Of a DNA stretch of 64,000 bases, positions 27,965 through 36,140 are shown one piece after another; position 1 is the stretch's first letter; every line of letters begins with the position of its first letter. This DNA is from Gramella sp. MAR_2010_147 (lineage in GTDB: Bacteria > Bacteroidota > Bacteroidia > Flavobacteriales > Flavobacteriaceae): the NCBI RefSeq assembly GCF_900105135.1, contig NZ_LT629741.1:2604001-2668000 (forward strand), in the 5' to 3' direction. The translations under genes and the position numbers were made by a program. Below the pieces are notes generated by a model, which was not told the origin of the DNA, did not search any database, and was given only the letters and a program-made list of their open reading frames with translations.

Positions 27965-29338
27965 ATGAAAAATAGATTTTTAGCTCTAATAACGGTTGCC
28001 CTGGTTGGATCAGGGTCTTTGAGTGCACAATCTGGTGATTGTGCGACAATGGCTGCTTTAGCATATGATGATGCTAAAGCGAAAAATTATGACGCTGCGT
28101 ATCCGGCTTTAATGAAAGTTAAGGAAGAGTGTCCTAAATACAGCCTTGCAACTTACCAGTATCTGGAAAGAGCAATCGAAGATAAAATACGTAAAGCCGA
28201 AGAAGGCGATAAAAATGAATTAATTGAAGAACTAATTTCAGTTTGGGAAACCAGACTTGAATTATATCCTGGTAAAACTGAAAAGGCAAGAGTTTATACA
28301 GACATTGCTCAGTTGAAGTATGATAATAAAATGGGGTCTAAGGATGAGCTTTTCATGGCTTTCGATAAGGTTTGGAATGAAGACAAAGAGAATTTCACCA
28401 GTCCTAAAGGTTTATATGCATATTTTGATCTTGTAGTTGAAATGCAGGATGAAGGTGAAAGATCGCTTCAGGATGTATTTGACATGTATGATAGAGTTTT
28501 CGCTAAGATTGAAACAGAAGAAAATGCGGCTGCCGAAAATCTTGCGCCACTATTAAAGAAGCAGGAAGAAGGAGAAGATCTGTCTACTAAAGAGCAAAAG
28601 CAAATTAAGTATGCAGAGATCAATCTTAAGAACTATAGTAACGTAAAAGCGGCACTTAACGCTAAGCTTGGTGCTCGTGCAGATTGTGATAACCTGGTAC
28701 CACTTTATAAGAAAGATTTTGAAGCTAAGAAAACAGAAGTTACCTGGTTAAAGAATGTGAACGCCAGACTTTCAGCTAAAGATTGTACTGAAGATCCATT
28801 ATTCGTACAGGTGTCTGAAGCATTGCACCAATTAGAGCCATCTGCAAAATCTGCATATTCTTTAGGTCAGTTAGCTGAGTCTGAAGGTAAAAGTTCTAAA
28901 GCACTAGAGTACTATAATGAAGCTGCTGAATTGGAGACTGATAAATCTGACCAGGCGAAGATCTACTATAGAATTGCAAACAACTACAAAGATAAGGGTA
29001 GCTATGGTCAGGCCAGAAGTTTTTATAGAAAAGCCCTGAATTCTAAGCCATCTCTGGGTAGTGCATATTTACAGATCGCGAACATGTACGCTAAAAGTGC
29101 TAATAACTGTGGTGAGGATGCGTTTTCTAAGAGAGCCGTATACTGGTTAGCTGCAGATTATGCTTCAAGAGCTGCAAGAGTAGATCCATCTATCTCAAGT
29201 AATGCAAATCAGGCTGCTGCTGCCTACAGAGGTAGAGCGCCTCAGAAATCTGATGTATTCCAGTCTAGTAAAAATGCTGGTGATGCGATTTCAATAGGAT
29301 GTTGGATCGGTGAGACAGTTCGTATCCCGAACCTATAA
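27965..29338 (+). CDS. Exported tetratricopeptide-repeat protein
   Basis: The likely start is the ATG at 27965, which gives a 457-residue product with a signal peptide (1-21, ending LSAQ). An in-frame ATG at 27911 lies inside the previous gene and would mask the signal. After a Cys-containing N-terminus the protein is helical, with TPR-like repeats clearest at about residues 300-390 (the block SAYSLGQLAESEGKSSKALE and AKIYYRIANNYKDKGSYGQA). The end (CWIGETVRIPNL) is compact and Cys-containing. It probably scaffolds periplasmic or outer-membrane proteins. lptC begins one base after its stop. Confidence 0.85.
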   Translation: MKNRFLALITVALVGSGSLSAQSGDCATMAALAYDDAKAKNYDAAYPALMKVKEECPKYSLATYQYLERAIEDKIRKAEEGDKNELIEELISVWETRLELYPGKTEKARVYTDIAQLKYDNKMGSKDELFMAFDKVWNEDKENFTSPKGLYAYFDLVVEMQDEGERSLQDVFDMYDRVFAKIETEENAAAENLAPLLKKQEEGEDLSTKEQKQIKYAEINLKNYSNVKAALNAKLGARADCDNLVPLYKKDFEAKKTEVTWLKNVNARLSAKDCTEDPLFVQVSEALHQLEPSAKSAYSLGQLAESEGKSSKALEYYNEAAELETDKSDQAKIYYRIANNYKDKGSYGQARSFYRKALNSKPSLGSAYLQIANMYAKSANNCGEDAFSKRAVYWLAADYASRAARVDPSISSNANQAAAAYRGRAPQKSDVFQSSKNAGDAISIGCWIGETVRIPNL

Positions 29339-29339
29339 G

Positions 29340-29912
29340 ATGAAACTCACATATAGTAATATAATTTCAGGCATTGTCACGCTCATAGGCGTGACAATGC
29401 TTTTTTCATGCGAAGGTAATTTACAGGAAGTAAGAGCCTTCAGTATAGAGGAAGATGCCCCTCAGGCAATTGCCGAAGGTATTAACCTGAAATTTACAGA
29501 TTCTGGCAGATTGGTAGCAACCTTAAAAAGTGCAAAAATGCTGGATTATACAAATAAGGCATTTCCTTACCGGGAATTTCCAGATGGAGTAGAAGTAGAG
29601 TTCTTTGATGAGCAGGATCGCAAGAACACCGTAAATGCAGATTACGGGATTGTTTATGAGGCGACAAAGCTAATTGACTTGCAGGGAAATGTGGTGATAA
29701 TTACAGCAGATAGTACAAAGTTAGAAGCTAGTCAGTTATTTTGGGATCAGGATAGAAGCTGGATATTTACAGACAAGCCAAACACTATTAGGTTTCCAGA
29801 TGGATCTTATACAGAAGATCTCGGTTTTGATTCTAATCAGGATTTCACTAATTTTCGTTCAAGAACCAATACGGGCATACAAATTATAGAAGAGGAGAAA
29901 AAAGATGAGTAA
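29340..29912 (+). CDS. lptC: LPS export protein LptC (lipoprotein form)
   Basis: LptC bridges the inner-membrane LptBFG ABC exporter and the periplasmic LptA in lipopolysaccharide transport. The ATG at 29340 follows the TPR gene by one base and gives 190 residues. The hydrophobic N-terminus ends in the lipobox MLFSC, common in LptC of Bacteroidota. The body is a beta-jellyroll (about 40-175) with NADYGIVYEATKLIDLQGNVVI, typical of the OstA/LptC fold. Its first codons contain a perfect 12-bp hairpin with a T-run (29371-29406). It overlaps the following small gene by 8 bp. Confidence 0.87.
   Translation: MKLTYSNIISGIVTLIGVTMLFSCEGNLQEVRAFSIEEDAPQAIAEGINLKFTDSGRLVATLKSAKMLDYTNKAFPYREFPDGVEVEFFDEQDRKNTVNADYGIVYEATKLIDLQGNVVIITADSTKLEASQLFWDQDRSWIFTDKPNTIRFPDGSYTEDLGFDSNQDFTNFRSRTNTGIQIIEEEKKDE
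29371..29406 (+). terminator. Terminator-like hairpin inside the start of lptC
   Basis: GCATTGTCACGC (29371-29382) pairs without a mismatch with GCGTGACAATGC (29389-29400) around the 6-base loop TCATAG, followed directly by six T (29401-29406). It has every feature of an intrinsic terminator yet lies in the lptC signal-peptide codons, 31 bases after the ATG and 33 after the TPR gene stop. It may end part of the upstream transcripts or act as an attenuator. Confidence 0.7.
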
Positions 29913-30096
29913 GTTTTTCAGGTATTTCGAATATGCATATTTATTGTTCGCAGCATTTTTTCTTTTTGAAGCCTTTAGAATATGGGGTGAACAGAGAAAC
30001 AGAGCTTATTTGTTCCTATTCTTTGTTTGTGTAGCTATCTTTATGTTCTTCTTTAAAAGACGGTTTAGGCGAAAATATGAAGATCGAAATAAATAA
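29905..30096 (+). CDS. Small two-helix membrane protein
   Basis: A 63-residue product with two hydrophobic helices (about 10-25 and 34-50) joined by WGEQRNRA and ending in a strongly basic tail (KRRFRRKYEDRNK), which by the positive-inside rule should face the cytosol. The start overlaps lptC by 8 bp and the next gene starts 5 bp after its stop, so translation is probably coupled. No family is recognised; position suggests a role near LPS export or the CorC-type protein. Confidence 0.75.
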   Translation: MSKFFRYFEYAYLLFAAFFLFEAFRIWGEQRNRAYLFLFFVCVAIFMFFFKRRFRRKYEDRNK

Positions 30097-30101
30097 CCTG
30101 A

Positions 30102-31388
30102 ATGGAGGTTGATATACTTATTATAGTTTGCTCTCTATTGCTTTCTGCTTTTTTTTCAGGGATGGAGATCGCTTACGTCTCGTCCAATAAGATCTTTATT
30201 GAAATTGAAAAAAGGCAGAACGATTTTTTAGCCAAAGTTCTTAAAAAACTTACCAAAAAACCTTCCAAGTTTATTGCCACCATGCTGGTGGGTAACAATA
30301 TTGCACTGGTAGTCTATGGTTTTTTTATGGGAGACCTGCTTATGGCCTGGTTAAGCGGTTTAGAGCCGCAGAGCGGTTTTGTGAATTATATTATTACAGA
30401 TCTTAGCCTGCTCACGCAAACCATTATTTCTACTTTAATAATATTGTTCACAGCAGAATTTCTTCCGAAAGTATTCTTCCAGATCTATGCGAATAGTATG
30501 TTGAAGCTCTTCGCGGTGCCCGCCTATATCTTTTATATAGTTTTTAGTTTTGTTTCTTCATTTGTAATCTGGATCTCAGATATTATTCTAAAGCGTTTCT
30601 TTAAAACCGATGGTGATGAAGTGCAACTCGCGTTTAGTAAGGTAGAATTGGGGAACTTTATAAGCGAACAGATGGAAACAGTTGAGGAGTATGAAGATGT
30701 AGATAGTGAGATACAGATATTTCAAAATGCTTTGCAGTTTTCCGATATCAAGGCGCGGGAAGTAATGATTCCCAGAACCGAGATTATTGCGGTAGACCAA
30801 AGTCAGGCACCCAATGATCTTGTTGAAACTTTCACTGAAACCGGACTTTCTAAAATTCTAGTGTATAATGAAACCATAGACGATATTATTGGTTATGTAC
30901 ATTCTTTTGAATTGTTTAAAAGACCGAAATCTATAAAATCCATGCTGCTTCCGGTAGTTTTTGTGCCCGAAACCATGTGGGTGAAAGATGTCCTTAATAT
31001 TCTTATTAAAAAGAGGAAAAGTATAGCGGTAGTTATTGATGAATATGGAGGTACTAGTGGAATGATGACTGTGGAAGATATTGTAGAAGAGCTTTTTGGT
31101 GAAATTGAAGATGAGCACGACTCTGCAGTATTAATAGAAGAAAAATTAGGGGATGCCCATTTTAAGTTCTCCGCAAGATTAGAGGTAGATTATCTTAATG
31201 AAACTTACAAGACCGAAATTCCTGTCGGAGAAAATTATGAAACCCTTAGTGGTTTTATCGTGAATCATACCGAGGAGATTCCGCAGCAGGGAGAGGTGAT
31301 TAACATAGAGGATTTCGAAATAAAGATCCTGGAAACTTCCAATACTAAAATTGAACTGGTAGAGCTTAAAATTAATCCTGAAGATTAA
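30102..31388 (+). CDS. CNNM/CorC-type membrane protein with CBS domains
   Basis: A 428-residue inner-membrane protein often annotated as haemolysin-related. The N-terminal CNNM (DUF21) domain with about four helices covers residues 1-180 (opening SLLLSAFFSGMEIAYVSSNK). A CBS pair follows at about 215-330 (FQNALQFSDIKAREVMIPRT; VIDEYGGTSGMMTVEDIVEE), then a C-terminal CorC_HlyC domain. Family members are linked to Mg2+ or Co2+ homeostasis; direct transport by this one is not shown. It closes the run that starts with coaX. Confidence 0.9.
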   Translation: MEVDILIIVCSLLLSAFFSGMEIAYVSSNKIFIEIEKRQNDFLAKVLKKLTKKPSKFIATMLVGNNIALVVYGFFMGDLLMAWLSGLEPQSGFVNYIITDLSLLTQTIISTLIILFTAEFLPKVFFQIYANSMLKLFAVPAYIFYIVFSFVSSFVIWISDIILKRFFKTDGDEVQLAFSKVELGNFISEQMETVEEYEDVDSEIQIFQNALQFSDIKAREVMIPRTEIIAVDQSQAPNDLVETFTETGLSKILVYNETIDDIIGYVHSFELFKRPKSIKSMLLPVVFVPETMWVKDVLNILIKKRKSIAVVIDEYGGTSGMMTVEDIVEELFGEIEDEHDSAVLIEEKLGDAHFKFSARLEVDYLNETYKTEIPVGENYETLSGFIVNHTEEIPQQGEVINIEDFEIKILETSNTKIELVELKINPED

Positions 31389-31540
31389 AGTTTTTACCTG
31401 ATATTTTCCCTGGGGCTTGGTTCCCGCATTAATTGGTTTCAAGAAATTTTTTATAGTTAAGAATTTGCTAATTTTAAATTTTATTATTAGCCTAAAAACC
31501 TTATTTTCGCCCCCTATATTTTGACAAATTTTATATTCAA

Positions 31541-33661
31541 ATGGCAGTATTAAATAAAATCAGACAAAGGTCTGTTTTCTTGATTATCATTATTGCATTG
31601 GCCTTATTTTCTTTTGTATTGGCAGATGTGATTAGAAATGGAGGAATGGCTTCTCAAAGTTCCCAGAATACCATTGCAACTGTAAATGGTACTGAAATAA
31701 GCAGAGAAGAGTTTGCACGTGAAGTGGAAAACTTTGAAAGAAACATGGGGAACAACATGAGTACCACTCAGGCTGTGAACCGTATCTGGGATCAGAAGTT
31801 AAGACAGGTGATCTTAGAGGAGGAAGTTGAAAAACTTGGAATTAGAGCGGGAGAGGCTCAGGTTACACAACTTGTTCGTGCTCAAATGGCAAACAATCCA
31901 AATTTCACCAATGAAGCGGGAATGTTTGACGAAAATAGATTGAGGGAGTATGTGGCAAATTTGAAGGAGACTTCACCACAGGCTTACGAGCAGTGGCAAC
32001 AATTCACCTCTAATCTAGCTCAAACTGCCAAGATGAATAGTTACTATAATATGGTTGGAGCCGGAGTAGGTGCAACCCTGTTAGAAGGTGAACAGGCATA
32101 TAGACTTCAGAATGACAATATTAATATGAAGTTTGTGCAGATACCATACTCATCAATACCAGATACTGAGGTTGAAGTAACTAAATCTGATATTAAAACT
32201 TACCTGGATAATCATTCTTCACGTTTCGAGACAGAGGGTTCAAGAAGTCTTCAGTATGTAATATTTGAGGAGAGTGCTTCAGGAGATGATAAAAGCGAGG
32301 CTAGAGAATCTCTTGGTTCTTTAAGAGAGCAGCGTGTAGAATACAATGCTGCGATAAGCGCCAATGACACACTGCCTGGATTTGATAGTACCGATGATTA
32401 TGCAGATTTTATTGGTAATAATTCAGATTTGCCATTTGATAATAGATTCAAATTCAGAAATGATTTTTCAGGAGAAAATGCAGAGGCGATCTTTAGTTTA
32501 AACGAAGGTGAAACTTACGGGCCATACGAAGAGAATGGATACTGGAAGTTGAGCAAAGTGATAGAGACCAAAAATATTCCAGATTCAGTAAAAGCAAGTC
32601 ATATTCTTGTGACCTATCAGGGGTCTCAACTTGGCGCAGATGTTAGCCGTTCTAAGGATGAAGCGCAGGCTTTAGCAGATAGTATTGCCGGTGTGGTAAG
32701 AGCTGATAATGCGAAATTCGCCGAATTGGCTTCTGAATATTCTGCAGATACATCTAACAAAGAACAGGCCGGTGATCTTGGGTATTTTGCACCTGGAACC
32801 ATGATACCTGCGTTTGATAATTATGTTTTCGACAATAATAAAGGCGATGTTGGTGTGGTAGAAACTCCATTAGGATATCACGTGATTTCTATTGATGATC
32901 AAACAGAAGCTGCCAGAGCGGTAAAAGTGGCAACTTTAGCAAGAGAGATCCAGGCATCTGAGAAAACAATGAATGATCTTTTTAATGAAGTAACGAAATT
33001 TGAAATTTCGGCTTCTGAAGGTGATTTTTCAGATGTTGCTAAAAAAGGAAACTATGAAGTACGTACTGTAAAAGATGTGAAAGCATTAGAGGAAAATATT
33101 CCTGGTGCCGGTGCGCAGCGAAGAGTGATCCAGTGGGCTTTTGGAGAAGAGGCAAAAGTTGGTAATGTTAGAAGGTTTGATACTAATAATGGCTATATCG
33201 TAGCGCAGTTAACTTCTAGCAGGGATAAAGGTCTTATGAGCGTAGAAGAAGCTTCTGGGGAAGTAACTCCAATTTTGAGGAAAGAGAAGAAAGCTGAGTT
33301 GATCAAACAAAGGCTAAAAGGAAATACGCTGCAGGAGATTGCAAGCAATCAGGGAGTGAGTGTTCAAACTGCAGATGCAGTTAACCTTAATAATCCTACT
33401 CTTGCCGGTGCAGGGGAAGAGCCTGAAGTTGTTGGAGCTGTGTTCTCTTTAGATTCAGGGAAAGTGAGTGCTCCAATTGCTGGAGAAAAAGGAGTATATG
33501 TAGCTGAATTAGTGAGCAAATTTGAAGCTCCGGCAATGGATTCTTATAAAGGATTTGCACAGCAGGAAAGTGCAGCTCGCAGAGCTCAGGCCACGATGAG
33601 AGTTTTTGAAGCTCTTAAGACGAAAGCAGAAATTGAAGATAACAGAGCTAGGTTCTACTAG
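31541..33661 (+). CDS. PpiD-like periplasmic peptidyl-prolyl isomerase / foldase
   Basis: A 706-residue membrane-anchored chaperone that would help outer-membrane proteins leave the translocon and fold. One N-terminal helix (about 12-31) is followed by a SurA_N-type chaperone region (about 40-230). A parvulin domain spans about 350-450 (KASHILVTY at its start, GDLGYFAPGTMIPAF and LGYHVISI at its end). A second, less conserved half follows. This order and length match PpiD. It is transcribed alone; a bidirectional terminator follows at 33682-33712. Confidence 0.93.
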   Translation: MAVLNKIRQRSVFLIIIIALALFSFVLADVIRNGGMASQSSQNTIATVNGTEISREEFAREVENFERNMGNNMSTTQAVNRIWDQKLRQVILEEEVEKLGIRAGEAQVTQLVRAQMANNPNFTNEAGMFDENRLREYVANLKETSPQAYEQWQQFTSNLAQTAKMNSYYNMVGAGVGATLLEGEQAYRLQNDNINMKFVQIPYSSIPDTEVEVTKSDIKTYLDNHSSRFETEGSRSLQYVIFEESASGDDKSEARESLGSLREQRVEYNAAISANDTLPGFDSTDDYADFIGNNSDLPFDNRFKFRNDFSGENAEAIFSLNEGETYGPYEENGYWKLSKVIETKNIPDSVKASHILVTYQGSQLGADVSRSKDEAQALADSIAGVVRADNAKFAELASEYSADTSNKEQAGDLGYFAPGTMIPAFDNYVFDNNKGDVGVVETPLGYHVISIDDQTEAARAVKVATLAREIQASEKTMNDLFNEVTKFEISASEGDFSDVAKKGNYEVRTVKDVKALEENIPGAGAQRRVIQWAFGEEAKVGNVRRFDTNNGYIVAQLTSSRDKGLMSVEEASGEVTPILRKEKKAELIKQRLKGNTLQEIASNQGVSVQTADAVNLNNPTLAGAGEEPEVVGAVFSLDSGKVSAPIAGEKGVYVAELVSKFEAPAMDSYKGFAQQESAARRAQATMRVFEALKTKAEIEDNRARFY

Positions 33662-33681
33662 ACTTCTGGATTTATGATAAT

Positions 33682-33712
33682 AAAAAGCCTCAGCATATGC
33701 TGGGGCTTTTTT
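33682..33712. terminator. Bidirectional terminator between the PpiD-like gene and the GHMP kinase gene
   Basis: AAAAAGCC-T-CAGCAT pairs with ATGCTG-G-GGCTTTTT (one T-G wobble). It reaches the TAA codon of the convergent kinase gene. Confidence 0.85.
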
Positions 33713-34640
33713 ATTTGATAAGTTCCTGATATTCGAATATCGTTTGATATCCCTTTTTTCTAAAGTATTCTTTTTCTTCTTTACCACCAGTGGCAAGTAT
33801 AAAATCGCCTCCCCAGCCACCAAGACTTTTAATAACTCCGGGATAGTCCGGAAATAATTCAGTTTGTATACGTGGCAGGTTAATCGCTTTGGAGATCAAA
33901 GATTCATGAGCTTTCAGAAAGAGCTTGAATTCTTCCAGATTTTCGCTTTTAATGATCTGTTCTGTTATTCCTGAAATTTTATTGGCGAGATCCTGAATAT
34001 TCTCAATAGGCTGATTTCGATAATGTGCGATCGCCTCCCTGCTGTTTTGTTTTTTGTTTAGGTAAACTAAGAAAAGATCATTTTTAAATGGCGGATTAAA
34101 ATCTGCAGTAAAGCTTACAGGTCCATTTTTGGTCAATTGATAAGTTATAGGGAAATCATTGCCTGCTGCGGCGATATCATAGCCGCTGCCTCCAAAACTT
34201 GCTTTTAATAAATTATAAGGATCGATCTCCAGCCATTGAGCAATATTGTTGATTAGGGTAGATGAAGTTCCAAGTCCCCATTTTCGGTTAAAGTCAAGTC
34301 TGGTGATTATCTTATATCCTTTATGATGAAAAGCTTGTGCATTTTCTCTGTATGCTGAAGATAAGATCTGCTGAAGACGTTTTGCAGTTTCAGTTGTTTC
34401 GAGATTTTGTTTTGTTGAGAGTGTAATCGGCGTGAAATTCCCATTTTCAATTTTGAAATCTGACTGAAACCAGATATTTTCATTTTCGTCATAGCTAATC
34501 CAGGTTAAATTACCTGTTTTACCTGTTAAAACTTCCATGCTCTGTCCCAGTTTTGTAGGTAATGCCAGGGACTTTGCTCCATTTAATACGGCATATTCTC
34601 CGGTTAGCAGTAATTTCCCATTACTTCTAAATTTTTGCAT
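33711..34640 (-). CDS. GHMP-family kinase, probable mevalonate-pathway kinase
   Basis: A 309-residue GHMP kinase opening with the family block GKLLLTGEYAVLNGAKSLALP. The ATP loop is the variant GLGTSST (about residue 117-123), and GGSGYDIAAAG fills the third-motif position. Its start overlaps the end of the HMG-CoA reductase gene by one base, so it very likely acts on mevalonate or phosphomevalonate in isoprenoid synthesis. I cannot decide between mevalonate kinase, phosphomevalonate kinase and an unusual pathway variant. The canonical loop has Ser-Ser-Ala, so the Thr-Ser-Ser-Thr version is worth noting. Confidence 0.88.
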   Translation of the reverse strand: MQKFRSNGKLLLTGEYAVLNGAKSLALPTKLGQSMEVLTGKTGNLTWISYDENENIWFQSDFKIENGNFTPITLSTKQNLETTETAKRLQQILSSAYRENAQAFHHKGYKIITRLDFNRKWGLGTSSTLINNIAQWLEIDPYNLLKASFGGSGYDIAAAGNDFPITYQLTKNGPVSFTADFNPPFKNDLFLVYLNKKQNSREAIAHYRNQPIENIQDLANKISGITEQIIKSENLEEFKLFLKAHESLISKAINLPRIQTELFPDYPGVIKSLGGWGGDFILATGGKEEKEYFRKKGYQTIFEYQELIK

Positions 34641-35956
34641 TAAGCTCTCATTTTTTCCAGTTGCTCTATTACGCTACTATGAGTAATAGTGTGATGTGTA
34701 AAATACTCTACCATATCTTCTTTTTCTTTATCTGTCGCCTGATTTTGATTAAGAATATTCATCAGGTGCATCTTCATGTGGCCTTGCTGGATTCCTGTAG
34801 TAGTTAGGGATCTTAAGGCGGCAAAGTTTTGAGCCAATCCGGCTACTGCAGTGATCTGCATTAAATCTTTTGCCGATGGTTTTTGAAGTATGTCTAGTGC
34901 CAGTTTTACTAAAGGATGCAAACTTGTGAGTCCGCCAACGGTTCCAAGTGCCAGTGGGATCTCCAACCAGAATTTAAAGATTCCATTCTCCACTTTAGCA
35001 TGAGTAAGACTTGAATACTGCCCATCTTTGGATGCATAAGCATGGATACCTGCTTCAACCGCACGAAAATCGTTTCCGGTGGCCAGAACCACAGCATCAA
35101 TACCATTCATCACACCTTTATTGTGAGTTACTGCCCTGTAAGGCTCGATTTCAGCAATTCTAACGGCCTGTATAAATTTTTCTGCAAATTGTTCTCCTGT
35201 CATGTTGCTGTCTTCGGAAAGTTCAGCTACGGGACAGGACACTTCAGCCCTAACAATACATTCTGGTACATAATTAGAAAGAATGCTCATGATGATCTGG
35301 AGATCTTTTTCTTCCTTATTAAAAGTCTCGGCATTTGATGCTTCTTCCTGAAGAACTTCGGCAAATTTCTCCAAACAGGAGTTAATGAAATTAGCACCCA
35401 TAGAATCCCGGGTGTCAAATTTCACAAATAACTGATAGTAATTTTCAAGATCCTCGGTTTTATCTATAAGTTCGATATTTAAGATTCCACCGCCTCTTTT
35501 TTCCATATTTCGGGTGATAGGCTTCACAGCTTCCCGAAGTTTTGGTTCTATGTCCTTGAATAAATTTTCAAGTTTTGGGTAATCTCCCCTGAATAAAAAA
35601 TGTACCTGACCTATTTTCTTCTGGTTGATCACCGTTGCTTTAAATCCGCCGCGCTCACTCCAGAATTTAGCCGCTTTACTGGCTGCGGCAACTACAGAAC
35701 TTTCCTCGATCGCCATTGGCAGCACATAGTACTTTCCGTTGATAAGAAAATTAGGTGCCAGGCCTAGTGGTAAGTAGAAGTTAGAAACCGTATTTTCAAT
35801 AAATTCATCATGAAGCTTTTGTAGCTTTTCATCATCATTCCAGTATTGTTTTAAAATAGGGATAGCCTCGCTATTATCGTGTAAATAATTTTTTGCCAGC
35901 CATTCTATTTTCTCAGTTTTGGTAAGTTTTGAAAATCCGTTTACGGGCTTTGTCAT
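34640..35956 (-). CDS. Hydroxymethylglutaryl-CoA reductase (class II-like)
   Basis: Reduces HMG-CoA to mevalonate (or the reverse). The 438-residue length and sequence fit the bacterial class II enzyme: soluble, with no membrane region. Visible blocks are NKGVMNGIDAVVLATGNDFRAVEAG (near residue 285) and LALGTVGGLTSLHPLVKLAL (near 335). A flexible C-terminal tail with THHTITHS supplies the likely catalytic His. The neighbouring GHMP kinase points to mevalonate synthesis. The -7 box at 35978-35985 predicts a leader of about 15 bases. Confidence 0.93.
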   Translation of the reverse strand: MTKPVNGFSKLTKTEKIEWLAKNYLHDNSEAIPILKQYWNDDEKLQKLHDEFIENTVSNFYLPLGLAPNFLINGKYYVLPMAIEESSVVAAASKAAKFWSERGGFKATVINQKKIGQVHFLFRGDYPKLENLFKDIEPKLREAVKPITRNMEKRGGGILNIELIDKTEDLENYYQLFVKFDTRDSMGANFINSCLEKFAEVLQEEASNAETFNKEEKDLQIIMSILSNYVPECIVRAEVSCPVAELSEDSNMTGEQFAEKFIQAVRIAEIEPYRAVTHNKGVMNGIDAVVLATGNDFRAVEAGIHAYASKDGQYSSLTHAKVENGIFKFWLEIPLALGTVGGLTSLHPLVKLALDILQKPSAKDLMQITAVAGLAQNFAALRSLTTTGIQQGHMKMHLMNILNQNQATDKEKEDMVEYFTHHTITHSSVIEQLEKMRA

Positions 35957-35977
35957 TTTTTAGGTATTTCAGGAGTT

Positions 35978-35985
35978 CAAAGATA
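35978..35985 (-). promoter_or_regulatory. -7 box before the HMG-CoA reductase gene
   Basis: On the minus strand TATCTTTG fits TAnnTTTG, ending 21 bases before the ATG at 35956. The -33 position has no TTG. Confidence 0.4.
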
Positions 35986-36140
35986 CAAAGCATATTTTTT
36001 AACGGGCTATAAATTGGTCTGGATGAAGAAACTAAACGCTCTTATTTTTTAACAGATTGTTAGTATTTAACACTATTACATAATCATTTTTTCGTTAAAT
36101 TTTAGTAAACTTGGCCTGCATTAAATATTTCAAAATTTTT

